DNA of 64,000 nt from assembly GCA_035712365.1 (NCBI GenBank), contig DASTAW010000048.1:186001-250000 (forward strand), written 5' to 3'. The position numbers and the translations under genes are program-made. Under the pieces are notes generated by a model. It was not told the origin of the DNA and made no database searches. It was given only the letters and a program-made list of their open reading frames with translations. This document shows positions 33,469-41,344 of this stretch, one piece after another (position 1 is the stretch's first letter; each line of letters begins with the position of its first letter). Source of the DNA: Terriglobia bacterium (lineage in GTDB: Bacteria > Acidobacteriota > Terriglobia > UBA7540).

Positions 33469-35703
33469 GTGAAAATTCTCCTGGTTTTGCTCGCAAGCGT
33501 TTTCTACTTGCCGTTGGCTTCTGCGGCGCGAACGCCGGCCGCAACCTGGGGGAAGCCTCCGTCCGCATTAGTCCGCCTGGCGTCAAGAGCTGATTCTTCG
33601 AGCACCTGGCCTGAACTGAGACGGCTTGCGGAGTCTCTCAAGGCGACGAAAGATCGCGCTTTGACTTATTTTGTGCTTGGATACCACGAGTATAAATCCA
33701 GTAAATTCGACGTTGCCGCGGCGGACCTGGCAAAGGCATCTTCAACGCCTTCCCCGCTGGCCGACCTTGCGGATTACTATTGCGCATCAGCCGCTTACAA
33801 CGGCGGCCATCCTGAAGCCGTTCCCGGCATCCTGGACGATTTCAACAAACGCCATCCGTTTAGCATAGAACATTACGACGCCATCGAGTTGCTGGCCTGG
33901 GCGTATCTCCAGACCGGCAACCCTCAGAGGGCATTGCAGTTGTTGCAAGCGGAGCCTCAGGTCCGCCAGCGGCCTGCGTTGGCGCTGGTCCTGGGCCGGG
34001 CATACACCGATAGCGGGCAGGTTCGCCAGGCGGCGCAAACCTTCCAGGACATCTTTTACGCTTTTCCCACCACGCCGCAAGCCAGCGCGGCTGGCGATGC
34101 TCTTAACAAGCTGAAAAACCAGCTCGGCGTCAACTATCCGCAGGTTTCGGATGAGATCGCCACAGCGCGAGTGGAGAAACTGTTCTCAGCCTCACAATAT
34201 TCCGAAGCTCTCCGGGAATACGAGCAGTTGCTGAAGGACCGGCGGAACAGCACCTGGGCCTGGGGATGGAACCTGGGCCGAGCCAAGTGCCTGATCCGCC
34301 TTGGGCGTGGCGCCGACGCCGCCGAAACGCTGGTGAACAGCGTTGCGCCGACGCCCGAGCTGGATGCTGAGCGGCTGGCAACCCTCGTTGATGCTTATGC
34401 CCGGGTTGAGGATGACACCGCGGTTGCCAACACCCTCAACAAGCTTCGAGCTGATCACTTCAGCTCGCGGTGGCACGCGGTGGCCCTTTTGAGGGCGGCC
34501 AATTATTTTATGTACAAAGGCGTGTTGGACATCGCTCCACTGTACTACCGCACACTTCTGGACGCGTTTCCTCATACTCCGCAGGCCTCCGAGGCAAGCT
34601 GGCGCTTCGCATGGATCACCTATCTTACCGGCCAACCGGACGAGGCCAGCAAAGCCCTGTTGCAGCACATTCGAAATTATCCTGACTCTTCTCACGTCGC
34701 TGCGGCGCTCTACTTTCTGGGGCGGCTGCAAGAAGACGGGCAGCCAGCGGAAGCCCGCGCCGTTTACGAATTCCTAATCAAGCGTTATCGGCACAATTAC
34801 TACTCCCTGGAAGCATCGAATCGGCTTTCCTTGCTGAAGAAGAGCGCCGTTCACCAAACGACGTTTGGAAACAATCCGCTGTTTTCTCTTCCAGAGCTTG
34901 CCCGCAACATTCCGGCTGCTGACCCGCCCCGCTTTGGAGCTTGCCCGCCATCCACTGACGGCGCAAACCTGCTTCCCTTCAACATGCTCAGCGCGCTGCA
35001 TCTTGATGATCTCGCCAGGCAGGACATCCAGGCACGGCTTAGTCTTCATCCCGATTCTCCTGCTCTGGTCATCGCGCTTAGCAGGTTTGAAGCAGAGCAG
35101 GGGCAGACCGACCGCGCTTTACACACAACGAAAAGGATCACCCCGGATTACTATTCACAGCAATTTTCAGGCTTGCCGCGCGAGGTCTGGCGCCTGCTGT
35201 TCCCAACGGCCCACATCGGTGTCATCAGGCGGTACGCCGCAATCAATCACCTGGACCCCTACCTGGTGATGGGGCTTATCAGGCAGGAGTCAGGATTCAA
35301 CGTCCGCGCCACTTCCATTGCGGATGCCCGCGGATTGATGCAGATTGAAGCGTCCACGGTCACGAATTCAAGGCGGTATCTGAAGTCTGTGGGCCGAAGG
35401 CTTTACGAGCCAACCTATAACGTGCGCTTTGGGTGTGCATTTTTAAGGCGGCTCCTCCAGCGCTATGACGGCAACGAGGCAGCGGCCCTTGCGGCCTACA
35501 ACGCCGGACCAACCGTTGTGGACCAATGGCTAAGCCAGCGCAAGTATCGCGATCAGCAGGAATTCGTGGAATCTATTCCTTATCCGGAAACGCGGATCTA
35601 TCTTAAAGCTGTCTTTGCCGACAGCGGCGTCTATCGGCAACTGCTTAAACCCGCTACTGAGTTTGCCGAGTGCTCCAGCCATTCCAGGTTAGCGCAAAAG
35701 TGA
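33469..35703 (+). CDS. TPR-containing soluble lytic murein transglycosylase
   Basis: Exported peptidoglycan-cleaving enzyme of 744 residues. A signal peptide (KILLVLLASVFYLPLASA) precedes a long superhelical region of TPR-like repeats (for example LTYFVLGYHEYKSSKFDVAA, LLAWAYLQTGNPQRALQLL, ALVLGRAYTDSGQVRQAAQ). The C-terminal SLT lysozyme-like domain has the catalytic glutamate E607 in LIRQESGFN, then ARGLMQI and AAYNAGP. This fits the Slt70 type, which releases 1,6-anhydromuropeptides in the periplasm. The start is GTG at 33469, supported by the signal peptide rather than by a clear ribosome site. Confidence 0.92.
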   Translation: MKILLVLLASVFYLPLASAARTPAATWGKPPSALVRLASRADSSSTWPELRRLAESLKATKDRALTYFVLGYHEYKSSKFDVAAADLAKASSTPSPLADLADYYCASAAYNGGHPEAVPGILDDFNKRHPFSIEHYDAIELLAWAYLQTGNPQRALQLLQAEPQVRQRPALALVLGRAYTDSGQVRQAAQTFQDIFYAFPTTPQASAAGDALNKLKNQLGVNYPQVSDEIATARVEKLFSASQYSEALREYEQLLKDRRNSTWAWGWNLGRAKCLIRLGRGADAAETLVNSVAPTPELDAERLATLVDAYARVEDDTAVANTLNKLRADHFSSRWHAVALLRAANYFMYKGVLDIAPLYYRTLLDAFPHTPQASEASWRFAWITYLTGQPDEASKALLQHIRNYPDSSHVAAALYFLGRLQEDGQPAEARAVYEFLIKRYRHNYYSLEASNRLSLLKKSAVHQTTFGNNPLFSLPELARNIPAADPPRFGACPPSTDGANLLPFNMLSALHLDDLARQDIQARLSLHPDSPALVIALSRFEAEQGQTDRALHTTKRITPDYYSQQFSGLPREVWRLLFPTAHIGVIRRYAAINHLDPYLVMGLIRQESGFNVRATSIADARGLMQIEASTVTNSRRYLKSVGRRLYEPTYNVRFGCAFLRRLLQRYDGNEAAALAAYNAGPTVVDQWLSQRKYRDQQEFVESIPYPETRIYLKAVFADSGVYRQLLKPATEFAECSSHSRLAQK

Positions 35704-36129
35704 TTGACGGCCGCTTTGGCTGGAATATCCAATCAAAATACGCGCCGTTGCTGTCCGATGCCGGGCGTATCCGGATTGCCTTAAGGCAGGGACAGGTCAA
35801 TGGGATAATCACAGACCGCGCCCAGTTGACGAAGTCGGGCGCCAGTCATCATTCATCTATATTTGGCTTTCCGCCCGCTCTTCGCACTACACAGACCCTT
35901 CAGTAAGTACGAGAAGTCCAGGGAAGCCAACGTTGGACCTCTGAGCTGATGCTTGGCGTGGAGAGATCTGGGGAAAAACCGATAAGATTGGGATTAAAGG
36001 TGGGGAATTTGTGTGGGCAGAGGTCGTGCGGCCTCTGCCCATTCTTGCCTGTGAAAGAATCCCGGCCGTAGCACGTCGCTGGAGACGTGCGCATCTTATC
36101 CCCAGCGGCATGTTTACGGCAGGCAATTG
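35704..36129. terminator. Convergent intergenic region with two strong hairpins
   Basis: This gap lies between the converging transglycosylase and receptor genes. GGGCAGAGG (36015-36023) pairs with CCTCTGCCC (36032-36040), and the stem can extend by a G-U and a C-G pair to a 4-base loop. A second stem, GCACGTC/GACGTGC, spans 36071-36090. Neither has a U-run, so they may act as bidirectional transcript ends or 3' stabilisers. A frame of about 78 codons overlapping the transglycosylase end was judged chance. Confidence 0.45.
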
Positions 36130-39100
36130 TTAGAAGTCCACTTCAGCCCCTATCTGGAAGATCCGTTCCCCAAAGGCTGATGTGATCTGTCCAAGACTAC
36201 CGCCGCAGACGCCGGCGGTTGTGATGTCACAGCTCGTGCCTGGATTGCTCCAATGAGGCGTGTTCGTGAAGTTGAGCATCTCTCCCCGAACCTTCAACTT
36301 GAACCGCTCTGTAACCTTAAAGGTCCGGAACAGACTGGCATCCAATTGCATCAGTCCAGGTCCACGCAGCCAAGAAAGCCCACGACTGGCGGAACTTCCT
36401 ATTCGGACTTGCTGGCCCGTCGCGAATTCCACCGGCGTGAAGGCTGACGTGTTGAACCACTGCTCGCCAGGCCCGGTTCCCTTGACCATGTTGAGCCCGC
36501 CAGCAAAGTCAGGAGCCTGGTCTGTGGCAGGAGTGTTCAGGTTGTTCGTGCCCTGGCTCACATAAAGGGGTGAGCCGGAGATACCGGTCACGATGCCATT
36601 CACCTGCCAACCGCCGAGGATTGCACTGGCAGCCCCGGTGCTGGCGAACTTCTGGCCGGCGCCAAAGGGCAGAGTGTAAATGAACGCCATCTTCAGCACA
36701 TGCGTGTGGTCAAAGCTGAGCGTGTGCTGGTTGAGGGACTGGCATCCATTGGGCATCAGGGAGTTCGCCGTGCAGTTAAAAGCCAGGCCGTTCTCCCAAC
36801 CTTCGTCATCGATAAACCCGATCACTTTCGAGTAGGTATAAGACCCCTGAAGGAACAGGCCATTGGTGACGTGGCGGTTTAACGAAACCTGCAATGAATT
36901 GTAGTGAGAATCGAGATAGCCGTCAAACAGGTAAGTCCCGCTCGATTGGGGACGCCCGAAGGCGGCAAATAGCGGGGAACCACCGTTTCCGGCGCCCAGC
37001 GGAGCAGCATCGGCATCGCGCCCATTGAATTCGTGGGCAAGATGGTTGCCAACATAGCCAACGTTCAAGAGGATGTCGCCCGGCAGCTTCCGTTCCACCG
37101 TGAAGTTCCAGAACTGCACGTATCCACGATTGAACTCGCCCGGCGCAAGCGTGCCGATGGTGACGTTTGTTGGAGGTGTCAGAATACCGGACTCGAATCC
37201 TGTCGGTGATTCAATGAGCGGAACACCGTTGAACAATCCGCCGGCCGTAGCTGGTGAACCAGCGATGTTGTTAGGCGTGTTGGTCGAAGCATTGAACGTC
37301 GCATACGGGAGGTACTGAGTAACAGTGCTGCTGACGTTGGGCAGGACGACCTGGTTATCCGCGCCAATGGTATAGGGCCAGAAGCCACGCAACGGTCGTT
37401 CAAGAGGCAGAGTGTCATACGTTATTCCGTAGGCAGCCCGAAATACCGTCTTGTCGTTGAACTGATAGGCAAGGCCCAGGCGTGGCGCAAACAGCTTCTT
37501 GCTGCTGGTCACCCCAACCGGCGTATTGCCCAGGTGCGTGTCGTTTTTGCCCAGCCCACCGAGGTAAAGCTGGTTGGTGGCGGTGTCATAGACTTCGAAC
37601 TTGCTGACACCGTCGCGAGTAATCAGCGGGAAATATTCCCAGCGAACGCCGGCATCCACCGTAAGTTTGGGTGTTAAGCGGAAGGTATCTCCGATGTAGA
37701 GAGCTTCCTGCCAATCCTTGTTGGTGGCCTTAATGAATTGCTGGCCGTTCTGAACTTCACTCGAAAGGCCAAGGTTGAAGGCGGCAATGCTGTTCCACGG
37801 ACCAGGGTTAAAATTGATCTGGTTTAACCCGGCGCCGTAGAGTGTCGCCGTGCTGCCATCGCCATTCAGGTCTAGAAAGGTATTGAAATCGGAGGTGATG
37901 ACGTTGCCACGCGGGCAGCAGACGATTTCCGGCTGCCAGTGGTTCATGTGGTTATGGGCAGCGTCAAATCCAAAAACGATCGTGTGCTTGCCCTTGATCC
38001 ACGTGGCGTTTTCGTCGAGCGTCAACTGCCAGTCGTTCCGCTGCACGGGTTCCCACGATTGGTTGGTGCCCAGGGTGGTCCAGTTGTCGTTAAATTGGAC
38101 TCCCGGCATTCCGGTGTATCTCACGTCGTTCGAGGGCGTGTTGCTGTTGACCAGACCAAGAACAGATTGGCCCAACGGCTTGCCGAAGTCCTCTGTCTGG
38201 TTTTTCTCGCCCATGCGGGTAAATCCGAGATGGCCAGTTAACACCAGATTAGATTTAGCCGTCCAGTTGTGGCCAATCGTAACAGTCTGAGCGGTGTCGT
38301 CGGTAATACCCGTGCCGCCGCCCTGTCCGGCGACGCCGTAGTCGCTGCCGTCATTGAGAAGCGCCTTCTGGAGGGTGTACTTGCCCCAGAGGGTCTGACG
38401 GTCACTGATGTTATAGTCCACCTTGCCTGTATAGATGTTGCGGTTCCAATCCGAATTCCGCAGACGCGTGTCGTTGACCGACGTGGTCTCTGTAAAGGGC
38501 CCACCTATCGCTGTGTTGGGAGTAAAGGGCGCCATCAGTTGCCAGAAATTGGTGGCTCCCGCATACATGCGGCTGGCAGGAATAACGTTCAAGGCGCCGC
38601 CAGACGAAAATACCTGACGGCCCTGGCCAGTCGCCGGGTTTCCGGTTGTCGGGTCAAAAACCATTCCTTGCTGCAACTGAACTGTTGCGCCTTCTGTGGT
38701 CTGCACCATCACCGGGGCAGTTGAGGTACAGTTGCCGCTGGCATCCTTGGCTGTGCATGAAAAGAGGTCGCCGCCGAGGTACTTGGAGAAGTCTCCGTTC
38801 CTCATATCCACAGGAGGAATCAGGTTCTGGTCAGCCGGGTTCTGGCGCTGGAAAAAGCCGTCCCAGTTGCCGAAGAAGAACACTTTGTTCTTCACAATCG
38901 GCCCGCCAACAGCAACGCCGTCGTTGTTCTGGATGTTTTTCGGTTTTTTCCCGTTGTCAGTGTGGACGAGAGCGTTCTGCGCGTCCAGCGCCTGGTCTGT
39001 GTGATAGCCATAAAGCTGGCCATGAAACGCGTTGGTCCCGGATTTAGTGATCACGTCGGTGGCAGCGCCGGCAGTGAGACCTTTCTGAACGTTAAAGTTC

Positions 39101-39816
39101 GAGGTCTGCACGTTCACTTCCTCGACCGTAGATGCAGGAGGTATGATCACCATGTGGTCAGGGAGCCAGAGGAACACGTCTGTCGCTCCATCTACACGCG
39201 AGGTGTTGATGTGCTGCGGCAAACCATTCGTATTAATGGCAAGCGAACGGTCCGGCGTGTCAGCCAGCGAATTGGGATAGTTACCGCTGATGGCCGACAA
39301 AGAAACCACGCCCGGCGCCAGCAACTCAACACTCTGAAAGTTGTGATAGATGTTCAACGGCAGGTTCTGCACCGCGTAATTACTGATCGTTGTGTGAACG
39401 TTGGCCTGCTGGGTTTGTAGGGTTGCGGCAGCGCCGGAAACCGTCACCGTCTGGGTAACAGCTCCGACTGTAAGCTGCACATTTTGCTGGTTAACCGAAC
39501 CCACCGTGATGTTGATCCCGGTCTGCTTAACAGGCTGAAAACCGCTACCGGTGATGGTAAGGGTGTAGGTCCCTGCGGGAAGGTCAGTAACGCGGTAATC
39601 GCCATTCGAGCCTGAAGTGGCATTACGGGACAGACCTGTGTTGTCATTGACGATCGTGACTGCCGCTCCTGGAACGACTGCTCCAGTCTGGTCGGTTACG
39701 GTTCCGGCGACGGAACCATATAGAACCTGTGCATTCAGTCGCTGAACAGAGACAAGCCCGAGGGCGACAATTGCGACAAGACACGCAACAGATGAACGGA
39801 CACAGCGAGATAGCAT
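36130..39816 (-). CDS. Oar-like TonB-dependent outer-membrane receptor, third copy
   Basis: A 1228-residue outer-membrane protein with a signal peptide (MLSRCVRSSVACLVAIVALG), a carboxypeptidase-regulatory-like domain (GSVAGTVTDQTGAVVPGAAV, then GDYRVTDLPAGTYTLTITG), a plug region (VQNLPLNIYHNFQSVELLAPG) and a long barrel ending IFQIGAEVDF. It is longer than, and only distantly similar to, the tandem pair at 13311-19402, so it belongs to a different receptor subgroup. GGAGGT lies eleven bases before the ATG, and a consensus-like promoter is 160 bp upstream. It is divergent from the aminotransferase gene. The substrate is unknown. Confidence 0.9.
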   Translation of the reverse strand: MLSRCVRSSVACLVAIVALGLVSVQRLNAQVLYGSVAGTVTDQTGAVVPGAAVTIVNDNTGLSRNATSGSNGDYRVTDLPAGTYTLTITGSGFQPVKQTGINITVGSVNQQNVQLTVGAVTQTVTVSGAAATLQTQQANVHTTISNYAVQNLPLNIYHNFQSVELLAPGVVSLSAISGNYPNSLADTPDRSLAINTNGLPQHINTSRVDGATDVFLWLPDHMVIIPPASTVEEVNVQTSNFNVQKGLTAGAATDVITKSGTNAFHGQLYGYHTDQALDAQNALVHTDNGKKPKNIQNNDGVAVGGPIVKNKVFFFGNWDGFFQRQNPADQNLIPPVDMRNGDFSKYLGGDLFSCTAKDASGNCTSTAPVMVQTTEGATVQLQQGMVFDPTTGNPATGQGRQVFSSGGALNVIPASRMYAGATNFWQLMAPFTPNTAIGGPFTETTSVNDTRLRNSDWNRNIYTGKVDYNISDRQTLWGKYTLQKALLNDGSDYGVAGQGGGTGITDDTAQTVTIGHNWTAKSNLVLTGHLGFTRMGEKNQTEDFGKPLGQSVLGLVNSNTPSNDVRYTGMPGVQFNDNWTTLGTNQSWEPVQRNDWQLTLDENATWIKGKHTIVFGFDAAHNHMNHWQPEIVCCPRGNVITSDFNTFLDLNGDGSTATLYGAGLNQINFNPGPWNSIAAFNLGLSSEVQNGQQFIKATNKDWQEALYIGDTFRLTPKLTVDAGVRWEYFPLITRDGVSKFEVYDTATNQLYLGGLGKNDTHLGNTPVGVTSSKKLFAPRLGLAYQFNDKTVFRAAYGITYDTLPLERPLRGFWPYTIGADNQVVLPNVSSTVTQYLPYATFNASTNTPNNIAGSPATAGGLFNGVPLIESPTGFESGILTPPTNVTIGTLAPGEFNRGYVQFWNFTVERKLPGDILLNVGYVGNHLAHEFNGRDADAAPLGAGNGGSPLFAAFGRPQSSGTYLFDGYLDSHYNSLQVSLNRHVTNGLFLQGSYTYSKVIGFIDDEGWENGLAFNCTANSLMPNGCQSLNQHTLSFDHTHVLKMAFIYTLPFGAGQKFASTGAASAILGGWQVNGIVTGISGSPLYVSQGTNNLNTPATDQAPDFAGGLNMVKGTGPGEQWFNTSAFTPVEFATGQQVRIGSSASRGLSWLRGPGLMQLDASLFRTFKVTERFKLKVRGEMLNFTNTPHWSNPGTSCDITTAGVCGGSLGQITSAFGERIFQIGAEVDF

Positions 39817-39977
39817 ACTCTGAAGAAACCTCCATCCAAATCTGGAAATTGGAACTTAGAACTCAAAACTAGACGCAACGGAGGGCCACGGGAGGAGTCG
39901 AGATGGGCTAACCGCAGATATAAGGATCGAACAGTAGCTTCAAGGGTAGATCAATTACCACTATTCGCCGAAACTGA

Positions 39978-40007
39978 AATATACCACTTCTTACGAGTCG
40001 CTGTCAA
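39978..40007 (-). promoter_or_regulatory. Promoter of the third TonB-receptor gene
   Basis: On the minus strand a perfect TTGACA (40007-40002) and TATATT (39983-39978) are separated by 18 bases, giving a start near 39971 and a leader of about 155 bases. The -35 hexamer occupies the same DNA as the -35 of the rightward promoter. Confidence 0.6.
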
Positions 40008-40030
40008 CGCTTTGTTTGCACTCCTATAAT
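40001..40030 (+). promoter_or_regulatory. Promoter of the aminotransferase gene
   Basis: CTGTCA (40001-40006), an 18-base spacer and a perfect TATAAT (40025-40030) on the plus strand, giving a start near 40037 and a leader of about 75 bases. It is back-to-back with the leftward receptor promoter, sharing five bases of the -35 elements. Confidence 0.55.
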
Positions 40031-40111
40031 GGATTACGTTTACTTGTATGTTTAGCAATCCAGCCTGAAAATCGCGGGGATGAATGCCCGCTTATTTGAA
40101 AAGGATGCCCT

Positions 40112-41281
40112 GTGGTAGAACACCCATTAGTTTCACGCAAGGCGCAACAGTTCACCGAGTCCGTCATTCGGGAAATGACTCGGCTCGCCCAGCGCCACGG
40201 CGCGGTGAATCTTGCGCAGGGTTTCCCCGATTTTCCGGCCCCGGCCGAAGTCAAAGAAGCCGCAGTTCGGGCCGTCCAAGGCGATATCAACCAATACGCC
40301 ATTACCTGGGGAGCGCGCGAGTTTCGCCGGGCCATTGCCGAGCGCTTTGAGAAGGATTCCGGGCTTGCCGTGGACCCCGAGCAGGAAATCACGGTCTGTT
40401 GTGGTTCCACGGAAGCGATGATGGCTTCGCTGCTGGCGGTGGTGAACCCGGGTGAGGAGGTCGTTGTCTTCGAGCCTTTCTATGAAAACTACGGCCCGGA
40501 CGCTATCATTAGCGGCGCGGTGCCCCGCTTTGTGCCGCTGCACCCTCCGGACTGGACGTTTGACCCGAAGACGCTCGCGTCAGCGTTTAATGAGCGCACA
40601 CGCGCGCTTATCCTTAACACACCTAACAACCCCACCGGCAAGGTCTTTTCCCGAAATGAGCTTGAAAACATCGCAGAAATCGTAAGGGCCTCAAACGCCT
40701 GTGTCATGACCGACGAAATCTATCAGCATCTTGTCTATGATGGCTATCAACACATTTCGTTGGCAACACTTCCGGGTATGCGCGAGAGGACCATCACCAT
40801 CAACTCCCTGTCAAAAACCTACAGTGTCACAGGGTGGCGCGTGGGCTATGCCATCGCACCACCTCACCTTACCCAGGCCATTCGCAAGATGCACGATTTT
40901 CTCACGGTTGGGGCCGCCGCGCCCTTGCAGCAGGCCGGAATCACGGCACTGCGCCTCGGCGATGACTACTACTGCAGACTGCGAGATGATTATCTCGGGC
41001 GTCGTGACCGTCTGCTCGAGGCTCTGGCGGATGCCGGATTTAAATGCTTCAAGCCATTCGGCGCATACTACATCATGACCGACATCAGCGGGTTCGGGTT
41101 CTCCAATGACCTCGAGTTCACACGATATTTGATTGAGAAGGTCGGCGTCGCCGCCGTTCCGGGCAGCAGCTTTTACAATGATCGCGTGATCGGCAGCCAG
41201 CAGCTACGTTTCACCTTCTGCAAAAAGGAAGCCACACTCGACGAAGCCGCGCGCCGGCTGAAGAAATTGAACAGCCGATAG
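40112..41281 (+). CDS. PLP-dependent class I/II aminotransferase
   Basis: Cytoplasmic fold-type-I aminotransferase of 389 residues. N-terminal VNLAQGFPDFPAP is typical of the methionine/kynurenine aminotransferase (YbdL/CCBL-like) subgroup. Other landmarks are CCGSTEAM, the NTPNNPTGKVF loop, the MTDEIYQHLVYDG aspartate/tyrosine pair, the PLP lysine in INSLSKTYSVTGWRVGY and the C-terminal arginine in LRFTFCK. It probably transaminates methionine, glutamine or aromatic amino acids against a 2-oxo acid, but substrate cannot be fixed. The start is GTG with AAGGA six bases upstream. It stands alone between divergent and convergent neighbours. Confidence 0.92.
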   Translation: MVEHPLVSRKAQQFTESVIREMTRLAQRHGAVNLAQGFPDFPAPAEVKEAAVRAVQGDINQYAITWGAREFRRAIAERFEKDSGLAVDPEQEITVCCGSTEAMMASLLAVVNPGEEVVVFEPFYENYGPDAIISGAVPRFVPLHPPDWTFDPKTLASAFNERTRALILNTPNNPTGKVFSRNELENIAEIVRASNACVMTDEIYQHLVYDGYQHISLATLPGMRERTITINSLSKTYSVTGWRVGYAIAPPHLTQAIRKMHDFLTVGAAAPLQQAGITALRLGDDYYCRLRDDYLGRRDRLLEALADAGFKCFKPFGAYYIMTDISGFGFSNDLEFTRYLIEKVGVAAVPGSSFYNDRVIGSQQLRFTFCKKEATLDEAARRLKKLNSR

Positions 41282-41320
41282 TGGCAAGCGGCTGAGGGGC
41301 GCGGCTCTAAAGCAGGAACA

Positions 41321-41341
41321 GCGACCGCCATCAGTGGTCGC
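41321..41341. terminator. Small hairpin between convergent genes
   Basis: GCGACC (41321-41326) and GGTCGC (41336-41341) form a 6-bp stem with a 9-base loop, in the 63-bp gap between the converging aminotransferase and GH2 genes. There is no U-run, so it is only a weak terminator candidate. Confidence 0.3.
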
Positions 41342-41344
41342 AGA

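Noticed and set aside
35670-35906. A 78-codon frame overlapping the end of the transglycosylase gene
   Set aside because: No ribosome site or family pattern; overlap in a different frame suggests chance.
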